Numbered from the stretch's first letter, positions 25,372 to 34,549 are shown. The stretch is 38,122 nt of DNA from Gammaproteobacteria bacterium (GCA_026984215.1 JALSSO010000116.1:1-38122), one strand, 5' to 3'. The notes: a model not told the origin generated them from the letters alone. A program made the numbers and translations.

Positions 25372-25400
25372 TTGGTGGCGCCGTGGGGTGCGGGTACAAT
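25372..25400 (+). promoter_or_regulatory. Candidate phoB promoter
   Basis: TACAAT (25395-25400, five of six matches) is preceded by TTGGTG (25372-25377) with an ideal 17-base spacer. The start of transcription would be near 25407, about 33 bases before ATG 25440. No Pho box (CTGTCAT repeats) is recognisable. Confidence 0.5.
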
Positions 25401-25439
25401 CTCTGCCGAAAACACGGCTGTGACGAGGCCGTACCCACG

Positions 25440-26144
25440 ATGCACTGTACCCGTGTCCTGGTTCTGGAAGACGAGCGGCCCATCCGGCGCATGCTCTGCA
25501 CGGCGCTCGAGCGTGCCGGTTTCCAGGTCTGCGAATCGGCCGATACCACCGAAGCGCGGCGCTGTCTGAAAGAGACCCCGGTGGACGTGGCGCTGGTGGA
25601 CTGGATGCTGCCCGGCGAGAGCGGGATCGCCTTCCTCGGATGGTTGCGCCGGGAGCCGGAGCTGCGCGCATTGCCGGTGATCCTGGTCACGGCCCGGGGC
25701 ACCGAGGGCGACAAGCTGTCGGCCTTCGAGGCCGGAGCGGACGACTATGTCACCAAGCCGTTCTCCATGGCCGAGCTGACGGCGCGGATTCGCGCGGTGC
25801 GCAGGCGGGCGGGTGCGCAGGGCGCGGCGAGCCGCAACAAGACCAAGGTGGGGCCTTTGGAGCTCGATGCCGACGCCTTCACGCTGCACGCCGGCGGCCG
25901 GCCGGTACGCCTCGGACGGGCCGAATTCCGCCTGCTCCAGGCGTTGATGGACGAGCCGGGGCGGGTGTGGACACGCGCGCAGTTGTTGGACCGGGCTTGG
26001 TCGGTGGGCGCGGACGTGGGGGAACGCACCGTGGACGTGCACATTCTGCGCCTGCGCAAGGCCTTGGCCCCCTCGGGATGTGACCGGATGATCGAGACCG
26101 TTCGGGGTGTCGGCTATCGGCTTGCCCGGCCGACGGCGTCGTGA
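25440..26144 (+). CDS. phoB: PhoB-family response regulator
   Basis: A 234-residue OmpR/PhoB response regulator. The receiver domain has E10-D11, the phosphoacceptor Asp54 (LVDWMLPGESG) and the lysine of DDYVTKPFSMAEL. The winged-helix domain ends TVRGVGYRL. WMLPG and the KPFSMAEL stretch, plus the adjacent PhoR and Ppx genes, support assignment to the phosphate-starvation regulator rather than another OmpR member. ATG 25440 follows the promoter elements above; upstream frame extension is not coding. No pst or phoU genes are in the window. Confidence 0.88.
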   Translation: MHCTRVLVLEDERPIRRMLCTALERAGFQVCESADTTEARRCLKETPVDVALVDWMLPGESGIAFLGWLRREPELRALPVILVTARGTEGDKLSAFEAGADDYVTKPFSMAELTARIRAVRRRAGAQGAASRNKTKVGPLELDADAFTLHAGGRPVRLGRAEFRLLQALMDEPGRVWTRAQLLDRAWSVGADVGERTVDVHILRLRKALAPSGCDRMIETVRGVGYRLARPTAS

Positions 26145-26177
26145 ACGCCGCGGTTCGGACGGTCCAGGGGCGGAGCG

Positions 26178-27497
26178 ATGGAAGGCGGTTTCTGGTCCAG
26201 GGAGCTCGGACGGACCCTGTTGGGTGGGCTGGCAGGGGCGGCGCTGGGATGGGTTTTGGGCCTTCCCGCCTGGGGCGCGGTCGTGGGTGTGAGCGCCGTG
26301 TTGATCTGGCACCTGCGTCAGCTCCACGACGTCCTGCGCTGGCTCATGGTCGGAAACCGCCGCGCGCCCGAGGCCCTCGGCGGTCCGTGGGAGGCATTGT
26401 ATGGTGGGATCGAACGGTTGCGCCGGCGCAGCAGGAAACGCAAGAAGCGTCTTTCCCGTCTCATGCGCCAGTTCCAGCGCGCCAACGAGGCGCTGCCGTA
26501 CGGCACGGTGGTGCTCAACGCCGCCGGAGAGGTGGAGTGGTTCAATCAGGCCGCGGCTCGGCTGCTGCATCTCGACGTGCGCCGCGACCGGGGCCGCCGT
26601 ATCACCTTCCTGCTTCGCGATCCCGCATTCGTGGAGTATCTGGAGTCGGGGCGGTTCGAGGGTCCCGTCGAGATTCCCGCGCCCTGGAACGGCGGCCGCC
26701 GTCTGTCCATTCGGGCCGTGCATTTCGGCAAGCACCAGGTCCTGCTCACCGTGCGGGACGTGACCCGGGAGCAGGCGCTGAACGAGATGCGCCGGGACTT
26801 CGTCGCCAATGTCTCACACGAGCTGCGCACCCCGCTCACCGTGCTGCGGGGTTATCTCGAAATGCTCGGGGACGGCGCAGCGGAACATTCCGAAGCGCTC
26901 GGGGAGATGCGGGATCAGGTGGCGCGCATGGAGCGTTTGGTGGAAGATCTCCTGCTCCTGGCGGCCCTGGAGTCTCCCGAGGACCGGCGCGAGGAGGCTG
27001 CGGTGGACGTGGCCGGCCTGGTGGCCCAGGTGACGGAGGCCGTGCAGAAGTCCCGCGGCATGGCCCATCGTATCGAGACGGATCTGGACGCATCTCTGCG
27101 GCTGCTGGGTGTGCGACACGAGCTTCACAGTCTGGTGGAAAACTTGGTGGACAATGCCTTGCGCTACACACCCGAGGGCACCCCGGTGAGGATTCGCTGG
27201 GGGCTGGACAAGGGGCTCCCCACCCTGAGCGTGCGGGACGAAGGTCCGGGCATCGCGCCCGAGCACCTTCCGCGTCTGACCGAGCGGTTCTATCGCGCCG
27301 ACCCGGGGCGTGCGCGGGAGTCGGGTGGAACGGGCCTGGGCCTGGCCATCGTCAAGCATGTGGTCAAACGGCATGGGGGAGAACTCGGCATCGAGAGCCG
27401 GCTGGGAGAGGGATCGGCGTTCGTGTGCCGGTTTCCGGCCGATCGGGCTGTACGGGCAGCGGCTCCGGCCGGGCTGGCCGCCCAAGGAACGGGATGA
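26178..27497 (+). CDS. phoR: Phosphate sensor histidine kinase PhoR
   Basis: A 439-residue kinase. Two membrane segments lie close together at the N-terminus (about residues 10-45) with no real periplasmic sensor domain, as in PhoR. A basic linker and a PAS domain (about 95-190) follow. The H-box is VSHELRTPLTVLRGYLEML with His214, the N-box is LVENLVDNALRYTPEG, and the G-boxes are DEGPGIAPEHLPRLTERFYR and GGTGLGLAIVKHV. PhoR senses phosphate through the Pst-PhoU complex in known systems. It starts 33 bases after phoB. A 454-codon open frame overlaps it in another frame and is an artefact of GC-rich codon use. Confidence 0.9.
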   Translation: MEGGFWSRELGRTLLGGLAGAALGWVLGLPAWGAVVGVSAVLIWHLRQLHDVLRWLMVGNRRAPEALGGPWEALYGGIERLRRRSRKRKKRLSRLMRQFQRANEALPYGTVVLNAAGEVEWFNQAAARLLHLDVRRDRGRRITFLLRDPAFVEYLESGRFEGPVEIPAPWNGGRRLSIRAVHFGKHQVLLTVRDVTREQALNEMRRDFVANVSHELRTPLTVLRGYLEMLGDGAAEHSEALGEMRDQVARMERLVEDLLLLAALESPEDRREEAAVDVAGLVAQVTEAVQKSRGMAHRIETDLDASLRLLGVRHELHSLVENLVDNALRYTPEGTPVRIRWGLDKGLPTLSVRDEGPGIAPEHLPRLTERFYRADPGRARESGGTGLGLAIVKHVVKRHGGELGIESRLGEGSAFVCRFPADRAVRAAAPAGLAAQGTG

Positions 27498-27596
27498 ACC
27501 CGTGAACCGCCGCCCAGGGACGGGGTTGCCGCGATGCGTCGGCAGGTGGGATCGTGCCGTGATGACGTCCGCATCGTCGGGTTCGGGGGCAACGTG

Positions 27597-29093
27597 ATGG
27601 CGGCGGCGCCCACGCCCGCCATGATCGCCGCCGTCGATCTGGGCTCCAACAGCTTCCACATGATCGTCGCCCGGGTCGAGTCCGGGGACATCCATATCGT
27701 GGACCGCCTGCGGGAGACCGTGCGGCTGGCCGGTGCGCTGGACGAGGACGGCATGTTACGCGGACCCGCGGTGGATCGTGCCCTGGACTGCCTGGGGCGG
27801 TTCGGTCAACGGGTCCGTGAGCTGCCGCAGGGCGCGGTGCGCGCGGTGGGTACCAACACCCTGCGCAAGGCGCGAAACAGCGCGGAATTCCTCGAGCGGG
27901 CCCGCCAAGCCCTGGGCCACCCCATCGACATCATCAGCGGCGTGGAGGAGGCGAGGCTCATCTACCTGGGCGTGGCCCACAGCCTGGGGGCGGACGAGCG
28001 GCGCCGCCTGGTGATCGACATCGGGGGTGGGAGCACGGAGCTCATCATCGGCCGAGGATTCGAGCCGCGCCACATGGAAAGCCTGTACATGGGCTGTGTG
28101 AGCAGCACCCAGCGCTTTTTCGGCGACGGGAAAATCACGCCCGAGGCTTGGCGCCGAGCGGTGATCGCCGCGCGCCTGGAACTGCGCCCGGTGGCTCGAT
28201 CCTACCGGATCCTGGGCTGGGACCTGTCCGTGGGTGCCTCGGGTACGGCGCTGGCCATCGCGCGGAGTGTGACCGAGGCGGGCTGGAGCGCGGACGGGAT
28301 CACGCTCGAGGGCCTGTACAGGTTGCGCAAGGCCATGCTCAAGGCGGGCAACATCAAGCGCTTGGACCTGCCGGGCATCAGCCGCGACCGGGCTCAGGTC
28401 TTCCCTGGCGGTGTCGCCGTGATGCAGGCCCTGTTCGAGGGGCTCGGGATCGAGCACATGATCGTCTCCGGCGGGGCCCTGCGAGAGGGCTTGCTGTACG
28501 ACCATCTGGGGCGGATCCGCCACGAGGAGATCCGGCCGCGCACCGTGCAGGCGTTGGAACGCCGGTTCGGCGTCGAACCGGCGCATGCGCGGCGGGTGTC
28601 CGAAACGGCCGCCGGCCTGTTCCTGCAGGCCTCGGCGCCGTGGTGTCTGGGTGAGGAGGACGGCACGCTGTTGGAGTGGGCCGCGCGGCTCCATGAACTC
28701 GGCCTGAGCATCGCCCACAGCGGACACCACAAGCATGGCGCGTACATTCTGGCCTGGGCGGACCTGCCCGGGTTCACCCGACAGGAGCAGCAGCTGCTGG
28801 CCGCCCTGGTGCGCACGCATCGCAGGAAGTTCGTCTCGGAACCCTTCGAGGTGCTGCCCGCCTACCGTCGTACTGCGGCCCGGCGACTGGCCGTGCTCCT
28901 GCGCCTGGCGGTGCTGCTCAACCGGGGGCGTCCGACCCGGCCCATTCCACCTCCGCAGATCGAATGCGAGGACGATACCATTCGTCTTCGGCTGCCTGAC
29001 GGCTACCTGGACGAGCACCCCATGACCGAAGCCGACCTCGCGGGGGAGCGGGGCTACCTCAAGGCGGCCGGCTTCAAGCTGCGCTATGGCTGA
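27597..29093 (+). CDS. ppx: Exopolyphosphatase, Ppx/GppA family
   Basis: A 498-residue phosphatase. The N-terminal ASKHA-fold domain has the phosphate-binding loop AVDLGSNSFHMIV, the second loop DIGGGSTELIIG and EEARLIYLGV. The C-terminal HD-like domain includes LHELGLSIAHSGHHKHGAYI. It removes terminal phosphate from polyphosphate or hydrolyses pppGpp; the length and phoBR neighbourhood favour Ppx, but GppA activity cannot be excluded. I placed the start at ATG 27597, directly after a GTG. The phoB-phoR-ppx order is common in gammaproteobacteria. Confidence 0.92.
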   Translation: MAAAPTPAMIAAVDLGSNSFHMIVARVESGDIHIVDRLRETVRLAGALDEDGMLRGPAVDRALDCLGRFGQRVRELPQGAVRAVGTNTLRKARNSAEFLERARQALGHPIDIISGVEEARLIYLGVAHSLGADERRRLVIDIGGGSTELIIGRGFEPRHMESLYMGCVSSTQRFFGDGKITPEAWRRAVIAARLELRPVARSYRILGWDLSVGASGTALAIARSVTEAGWSADGITLEGLYRLRKAMLKAGNIKRLDLPGISRDRAQVFPGGVAVMQALFEGLGIEHMIVSGGALREGLLYDHLGRIRHEEIRPRTVQALERRFGVEPAHARRVSETAAGLFLQASAPWCLGEEDGTLLEWAARLHELGLSIAHSGHHKHGAYILAWADLPGFTRQEQQLLAALVRTHRRKFVSEPFEVLPAYRRTAARRLAVLLRLAVLLNRGRPTRPIPPPQIECEDDTIRLRLPDGYLDEHPMTEADLAGERGYLKAAGFKLRYG

Positions 29094-29180
29094 GGGGGCG
29101 ACAGCCGGGCTCGTTTGCCCGTGCCGGCACTCGTGTGAAACAATAGCTCGTATAGAGCTCACGCGGGTTGGCGGTGGCAA

Positions 29181-29711
29181 GTGATTGATTCGGATGGGTT
29201 CAGGCCGAATGTAGGAATCATCATCTGTAACCGGGAGCGCCGGGTCCTGTGGTGCAAACGCATCGGTCAGGATGCTTGGCAGTTTCCGCAAGGGGGCATT
29301 CGTGTGGATGAAACGCCGCGCGAGGCGATGTTCCGCGAGTTGACCGAAGAGACCGGCCTGCGACCGGAACACGTCGAGGTGCTCGGTTCCACGCGGGGCT
29401 GGTTGCGTTACCGGCTGCCGCGCCACCTGGTGCGCCGGGGCCGGCGGCCCTGCTGCATCGGGCAGAAACAGGTCTGGTTCCTGCTGCGTTTCCTGGGTGA
29501 GGAGCGGGATCTGGACCTGAGTCACACGGACCACCCGGAGTTCGACGGCTGGCGATGGGTGGACTACTGGCTGCCTGCTCGGGAGGTGGTCTTCTTCAAG
29601 CGGCGCGTCTACGAGCGCGCACTGTTCCAACTGGCGCCCCTGTTGTTCGAGGAAACCCCCGCGGCCCGGCCCCAGCGGCGGGGGCGTCGTCACGGCCGGT
29701 CGGGGCGGTGA
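29181..29711 (+). CDS. rppH: RNA pyrophosphohydrolase
   Basis: A 176-residue Nudix enzyme that removes pyrophosphate from the 5' triphosphate end of mRNA, opening it to RNase E decay. The Nudix box starts at Gly38 ([17 protein letters not shown] then TEETGL), and the family N-terminus [11 protein letters not shown] and WQFPQGG are clear. The start is GTG 29181. The C-terminus is arginine-rich. In the 87-base upstream gap there is a small stem AGCTC/GAGCT (29145-29149/29155-29159) and a TATAGA hexamer (29151-29156) without a good -35. rppH-ptsP is a conserved gammaproteobacterial gene pair. Confidence 0.94.
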   Translation: MIDSDGFRPNVGIIICNRERRVLWCKRIGQDAWQFPQGGIRVDETPREAMFRELTEETGLRPEHVEVLGSTRGWLRYRLPRHLVRRGRRPCCIGQKQVWFLLRFLGEERDLDLSHTDHPEFDGWRWVDYWLPAREVVFFKRRVYERALFQLAPLLFEETPAARPQRRGRRHGRSGR

Positions 29712-29809
29712 GGTACTCGGGGCCGCCCAGCCGAGGGTTGGGCCAGCACGTGGGTCGTCCAGGAGCCGGCGGCGCGCGCAGACGACATCCGTGAGCCGCC
29801 GGGTCTCGT

Positions 29810-32068
29810 ATGCTCCACGTCCTGCAGCGGATCGTCCAGGAGGTCAATGACGCAGAGACCCTGGAGGGTGCCCTCGAACTGATCGTGCGGCGGGTACGCC
29901 GGGCGCTCGCCGTGGATGTCTGTTCCGTCTACCTCATGCGACAGCCCCCGGGTGAGCTCGTACTCATGGCCACCGAGGGACTGGACCCGCGCGCGGTCGG
30001 ACGGGTGCGCATGAGTCCCCGTGAAGGTGTCGTCGGTCTGGTGGCCGAACGCGCCGAGCCGGTGAATCTGGAGGATGCCGCCCGGCACCGGCGCTATCTC
30101 TATTTCCCCGAAACCGGTGAGGAGCGCTACCGGGGGTTTCTCGGCGTGCCCATCGTGCAGCATCGCCGAGTGCTCGGTGTGCTGGTGGTGCAGCAGAAGG
30201 AACCGCGCCGCTTCGACGACGAGCACAGTGCGTTTCTCGTGACGCTGGCCGCGCAGTTGGCGGGACCCATCACGCACGCCGAGCTGGCGGGTGTTCCCGC
30301 GCGAGTACCCATCGAGGCGGACTCGGGCCTGCCGCTGGAGGGGGTGGCGGGAGCGCCGGGGGTCGCCATCGGGACCGCCGCCGTGGCCTACTCGGGGCGC
30401 GATCTGGAGTCCGTGCCCGACCGCCCGGCAGCGGACGTGGAGGCGGAGGTGGCGGCCTTCGAGGCGGCCGTGGCTCGGGTCCAGGAGGATCTCCACCGCA
30501 TGAAGCACCGCAGCGAGGGCGTGCTGCCCAGCGAGGACCGGGCCCTGTTCGACGCCTATGGGATGATCGTGGGTAGCGAGGCGCTTTCCGGGCGTGTGGT
30601 GGAACGGATCCGCGCCGGGCAGTGGGCGCCTGCGGCCCTGCGGGACACGATCCGGGAGAATGCGGCGGTGTTCGAGGATATGCCGGATCCCTACCTGCGC
30701 GAGCGCGCCCAGGACATCCGTGATCTGGGGGCCCGTCTGCTCCTGTATCTGGAGGGTGGGGGCGGACAGCGGGAATGGCCGCAGCGGACCGTGTTGGTGG
30801 GTGAGAACGTGACCGTGGGGGATCTGGCGGACATCGAGCCCAAGCGGCTGGTGGGGGTGATCTCCGGGCAGGGCTCGGCCAGTTCCCATGTGGCGATCCT
30901 GGCCCGGGCGTTGGGAGTGCCCGCGGTGATGGGCGCCGCCGACCTCCCGTTCGGTAGACTGGAGGGACGCGAGGTGGTGGTCGACGGCTACCACGGCCGG
31001 ATCTTCATCGATCCCTCCCCGCAGGTACGCCAGGAATTCGAGCGGCTCATCGCGGCGGAGGCGGAGTTGGCCCGCGGTCTGCAGACCATGCGGGGACTGC
31101 CGGCCGAGACCCTGGACGGCGAACGGGTGGCGCTCTATGTGAACAGCGGCCTGCTGGCCGAGATCAATGTGGTGTTTCAGTCCGACGCCGACGGGATCGG
31201 CCTGTACCGCACCGAGTTTCCCTTCATCGTCCGCGACCGCTTCCCCACCGAGGAGGAGCAGGTGGCCATCTATCGGCAGGTGCTGGAGGCCATGGCCCCT
31301 CGGCCCGTCACGCTGCGCACCCTGGACGTGGGCGGGGACAAGCCCCTGCCTTATTTTCCGGTGGAGGAGGAGAATCCGTTCCTGGGCTGGCGGGGAATCC
31401 GGATCTCGCTGGACCATCCCGAGATCTTCATGACCCAGGTGCGCGCCATGCTGCGGGCCTCGGAAGGCCTGGGGAACCTGCGCATTCTGCTGCCGATGAT
31501 CAGCGCCGTGCGCGAGGTGGACGAGGCATTGGCCCTGATCCGGCGTGCCCGGATGGAGCTCTCCGAGGAGGGTTACGAGATCCCTGAGCCACGGGTGGGG
31601 GCGATGATCGAGGTGCCCTCGGCGGTGTATTTGTGCGAGCGGTTGGCGCGGCGCGTGGATTTCGTGAGCATCGGAACCAACGACCTGGTGCAATACCTCC
31701 TGGCGGTGGATCGCAACAACCCCCAGGTGGCGGCGCTACACTCGTCCCTCCACCCGGCCGTGCTCCACGCCTTGCGCGCGCTCACGCAGGCGGCGCATCG
31801 GGTGGGTCGCAAGGTGGGGGTGTGTGGGGAGATGGCCAGTGATCCGGCGGGCGTGATCCTGCTGCTCGGCCTGGGGGTGGACGATCTGAGCGTGACGCTG
31901 GCTGCCCTGCCCCGGGTCAAGTGGGTGGTGCGCAGTTTCACCCGGGCCCAGTGCGCCGCCATCGTCGATCAGGCGCTCGACTTCGAGGATCCGGAGCCGG
32001 TTCGCCGGCTCTTGTGTGAGGCGCTGGACCGGGCCGGCCTCGGGGGGCTGGTGCGGCCGGGGGGATGA
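29810..32068 (+). CDS. ptsP: PtsP, enzyme I of the nitrogen PTS
   Basis: A 752-residue PEP-protein phosphotransferase. An N-terminal GAF domain (about residues 1-160; MLHVLQRIVQEVNDAETLEGAL) is followed by an enzyme I module. The phosphohistidine is His360 in GSASSHVAILARALG, and the C-terminal PEP-binding barrel has GADGIGLYRTEF-type and GVCGEMASDP motifs. It starts the phosphorelay to NPr and EIIA-Ntr, which reports nitrogen/carbon status and affects potassium transport and, in some species, PhoR and stress responses. It follows rppH after 98 bases. Glutamine/2-oxoglutarate are the known GAF ligands in enteric homologues. Confidence 0.94.
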   Translation: MLHVLQRIVQEVNDAETLEGALELIVRRVRRALAVDVCSVYLMRQPPGELVLMATEGLDPRAVGRVRMSPREGVVGLVAERAEPVNLEDAARHRRYLYFPETGEERYRGFLGVPIVQHRRVLGVLVVQQKEPRRFDDEHSAFLVTLAAQLAGPITHAELAGVPARVPIEADSGLPLEGVAGAPGVAIGTAAVAYSGRDLESVPDRPAADVEAEVAAFEAAVARVQEDLHRMKHRSEGVLPSEDRALFDAYGMIVGSEALSGRVVERIRAGQWAPAALRDTIRENAAVFEDMPDPYLRERAQDIRDLGARLLLYLEGGGGQREWPQRTVLVGENVTVGDLADIEPKRLVGVISGQGSASSHVAILARALGVPAVMGAADLPFGRLEGREVVVDGYHGRIFIDPSPQVRQEFERLIAAEAELARGLQTMRGLPAETLDGERVALYVNSGLLAEINVVFQSDADGIGLYRTEFPFIVRDRFPTEEEQVAIYRQVLEAMAPRPVTLRTLDVGGDKPLPYFPVEEENPFLGWRGIRISLDHPEIFMTQVRAMLRASEGLGNLRILLPMISAVREVDEALALIRRARMELSEEGYEIPEPRVGAMIEVPSAVYLCERLARRVDFVSIGTNDLVQYLLAVDRNNPQVAALHSSLHPAVLHALRALTQAAHRVGRKVGVCGEMASDPAGVILLLGLGVDDLSVTLAALPRVKWVVRSFTRAQCAAIVDQALDFEDPEPVRRLLCEALDRAGLGGLVRPGG

Positions 32069-32095
32069 CGCCGGGCGAGAAGAAGGCGGCCCGTT

Positions 32096-32626
32096 GTGAC
32101 GATACTGGGGTGGGCAGGGTTGGCGTTTGCCGCCGTGACCGGCTACGGCGTGTATTCGTTCAACCGCCTGGTGCGCTTGCGCAATCAGGCCCTGGCGGCG
32201 TGGAGCGACGTGGAGGTGCAGCTCAAGCGGCGTCACGACCTGCTCCCCAAGCTGGTGGAAGCCGTCCGGCGCCACGCGGCCTACGAACGCTCCGTATTGG
32301 AGGAGGTCACGCGCCTGCGGGCCGAGACCGCCGGTGCCCGTGGCGGCCCCGAGCGAAAGGCCGTTCCCGAGGGGCGTCTAGGCGAGGCGGTCCAGCGGCT
32401 GCTGGCGCTGGCCGAGGCTTATCCGGAACTTCGCGCCGATCGGGGGTTCGTGCGCTTGCAGCGGGAGATTTCCGAGGTCGAGAATGACCTCCAACACGCT
32501 CGACGGTTCTACAACGGAGCGGTGCGGCTCCTGAACACGCGGATCGACAGCTTTCCGGACCTGCTCCTGGCCCGCGTGTTCCGATTCCGTCCGATGGCCT
32601 ATTTCCAGCTCGAAGGCGATGGTTGA
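32096..32626 (+). CDS. LemA family protein
   Basis: A 176-residue LemA protein with one N-terminal membrane segment (ILGWAGLAFAAVTGYGVYSFN). The diagnostic LRNQALAAWSDVEVQLKRRHDLLPKLVEAV and a long helical bundle (ISEVENDLQHARRFYNGAVRLLN) ending in FPMAYFQL-like residues follow. LemA proteins are membrane-anchored helical bundles of unsettled function. The start is GTG 32096; no strong ribosome-binding site. It overlaps the next gene by eight bases, and LemA next to DUF2207 or TPM-domain proteins is a recurring pairing. Confidence 0.9.
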   Translation: MTILGWAGLAFAAVTGYGVYSFNRLVRLRNQALAAWSDVEVQLKRRHDLLPKLVEAVRRHAAYERSVLEEVTRLRAETAGARGGPERKAVPEGRLGEAVQRLLALAEAYPELRADRGFVRLQREISEVENDLQHARRFYNGAVRLLNTRIDSFPDLLLARVFRFRPMAYFQLEGDG

Positions 32627-34541
32627 AGTCATGCGGTGCATCGGATTCTTACTGTTGGCGCTCTTGTTGGCGACCGCGGCCGCGGCCGACGAGCGGATCC
32701 TGGACTATCGCGCGGATATCGAGGTCCAGACGGATGGGACCCTGCTGTTGACCGAGACCATCCGGGTGCGGGCCGAGGGTCGCCAGATCCAGCGGGGCAT
32801 CTATCGGGATTTCCCTCTGCACTATCGGGGCGGCCTGTTCAATCTACGCCGGATCGACCTGGAGATCCTGGGCGTGGAGCGCGACGGCCACGCCGAACCC
32901 TGGCATACGGAGTGGGGCAGTGACCGGGTGCGGATCTATGCCGGGCGGTCCAACCGCCGGCTGGAGCCCGGCGAGTACACCTACACCTTTCGTTATTGGG
33001 TGGGCCGGGCGCTGGGCGCGTTGGACGGGCGCGACGAGCTGTACTGGAACGTCACCGGCAACGACTGGGCCTTTCCCATCGAACGGGCGAGCGCCCGGGT
33101 GGCGCTGCCCTCGACCGTGCCGCTGGAAGCAGTCCAGGCCGAGGCCTACACCGGGCCTTACGGTGCCCGGGGTCAGGATTACCAGGTCGAGATCGACCGC
33201 GAGGGCGTGCAACCGGTGGCGCGCTTTGTGACCACCCGGCCGCTGCGGCGCGGCGAGGGGTTGACCATCGTGGTGAGCTGGCCCCAGGGGTTCGTCTGGC
33301 GCCCGTCGGCCTTGCAGCGTCTGGGGTGGGTCCTGGGCGATACCACGGTGATGCGCGTGGGCCTTGTGGGCCTGGCGCTGTTGCTGGCCTATTTCGGATG
33401 GGTCTGGTGGTGGGCCGGGCGCGATCCCGCCCCCGGCGTGATCCATCCGGCCTACGCCCCGCCCGAGGGCTTTTCGCCCGCCTCGCTGCGCTTCATCCGC
33501 CGCATGGGCTATGACCACAAGGCATTCGCCACGGCCCTGGTCAACCTGGCGGTCAAGGGTTTCCTGGAGATCACGCAAAAACCCGGCGTATTGGGCTCCA
33601 GCCGATGGACGCTGAAAAAGACCGGCCGCCGGGTGGAGATGGCCGCTGGGGAACAGGCCCTGAGCAAGGCGCTGTTCGGTGGCCAGGGGCGGGTGGAGCT
33701 CGACAGCCGTTCCAGAGCCCGCGTGCAGAAGGCGGTCCGCGCTCACCGCAAGGCCCTGCGTCGGGACTACGAGAAGCGTTATTTCGTCACCAACCGCTGG
33801 TACTGGCTCGGTGGCGCGCTGGCCTCCCTCGGGGTATTGGGAGCGGCGCTGCGCGGGCTCCGGGGAGAGCAGTTCTCGGGGGCCGCGTTCCTCACGATCT
33901 GGCTGAGCGTCTGGACGCTGGGCGTGGGTCTTCTACTCGGGTGGCTGGTGCGGTCCTGGAAGAACGCGCGGGCGGGGATCGGATCCTGGTTCGCGGTGGT
34001 GGGGGCGGCGTTGTTCGCATTGCCCTTCGTGGCGGGCGAGTTGATGGGGGTGTGGTTCCTGCTCAACCTGGCGGGTCTGGGCTATCTGTTGGTGTTGCTG
34101 GGTGTGCTGGGGACGGATGCCTGGTTCTACCACCTGCTCAAGGCGCCGACCCGGGCCGGGCGCCGGCTGCTGGACCAGGTCGAGGGGTTTCGCCGCTATC
34201 TCGCCGTGGCGGAGGCCGAAGAGGCCGCCGGTGACCGCCGCTGGGAGGACCTGGGCCTATTCGAGCGCTATCTGCCTTACGCCGTGGCCCTGGACGTGGA
34301 GCAGGCCTGGGCCGAACGCTTCGCCCAGGCCATCGAGCGGGCGCAGGCGGGCGGTTATCACCCCTCGTGGTACCGAGGCGGCACGATCCTGGGGCAGGGT
34401 GGCAGCCAAGGCCCAGCCGCGTTGGCGGGGGGGCTGGCGGCCGGGTTGAGCGCGGCGGTGGCCACGGCGAGCAGTTCCGGCAGCGGTGGCGGCGGCGCCT
34501 CCGGCGGTGGGGGAGGCGGTGGCGGCGGCGGTGGATGGTGA
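32619..34541 (+). CDS. DUF2207 membrane protein with glycine-rich tail
   Basis: A 640-residue envelope protein. A signal peptide (IGFLLLALLLATAAAA) is followed by a large extracytoplasmic beta-rich DUF2207 domain (about residues 25-225). A membrane helix (VGLVGLALLLAYFGWVWWW, about 250-268), a cytoplasmic segment, two to four further helices (about 395-510) and a soluble region follow. The protein ends in a serine/glycine-rich tail, a run of glycines closed by Trp, as seen in many DUF2207 and TPM proteins. Function is unknown. It overlaps lemA by eight bases and is convergent with hemJ. ATG 32631 is an alternative start four codons later. Confidence 0.88.
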   Translation: MVEVMRCIGFLLLALLLATAAAADERILDYRADIEVQTDGTLLLTETIRVRAEGRQIQRGIYRDFPLHYRGGLFNLRRIDLEILGVERDGHAEPWHTEWGSDRVRIYAGRSNRRLEPGEYTYTFRYWVGRALGALDGRDELYWNVTGNDWAFPIERASARVALPSTVPLEAVQAEAYTGPYGARGQDYQVEIDREGVQPVARFVTTRPLRRGEGLTIVVSWPQGFVWRPSALQRLGWVLGDTTVMRVGLVGLALLLAYFGWVWWWAGRDPAPGVIHPAYAPPEGFSPASLRFIRRMGYDHKAFATALVNLAVKGFLEITQKPGVLGSSRWTLKKTGRRVEMAAGEQALSKALFGGQGRVELDSRSRARVQKAVRAHRKALRRDYEKRYFVTNRWYWLGGALASLGVLGAALRGLRGEQFSGAAFLTIWLSVWTLGVGLLLGWLVRSWKNARAGIGSWFAVVGAALFALPFVAGELMGVWFLLNLAGLGYLLVLLGVLGTDAWFYHLLKAPTRAGRRLLDQVEGFRRYLAVAEAEEAAGDRRWEDLGLFERYLPYAVALDVEQAWAERFAQAIERAQAGGYHPSWYRGGTILGQGGSQGPAALAGGLAAGLSAAVATASSSGSGGGGASGGGGGGGGGGGW

Positions 34542-34549
34542 GCCGTCCG

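Noticed and set aside
25291-25439. Glycine riboswitch upstream of the alanine/glycine symporter.
   Set aside because: The gap is too short for a tandem glycine riboswitch plus promoter and I could not see the conserved core.
25380-25440. Pho box upstream of phoB.
   Set aside because: A single CTGTGAC is present at about 25418, but there is no second CTGTCAT-like repeat at 11-base spacing.
26141-27505. 454-codon frame overlapping phoR on the same strand.
   Set aside because: The translation is arginine/glycine/proline repeats without domain signatures, while the overlapping frame has every histidine kinase motif.
29690-31693. 667-codon open frame on the minus strand opposite ptsP, and similar long antisense frames opposite ppx/rppH (27756-29693), the RND genes (5625-7286, 7404-8669) and the phoB region (25287-26735).
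   Set aside because: They lie entirely opposite well-recognised genes, have low-complexity His/Gln/Arg/Gly-rich translations, and follow from the strong GC bias at third codon positions.
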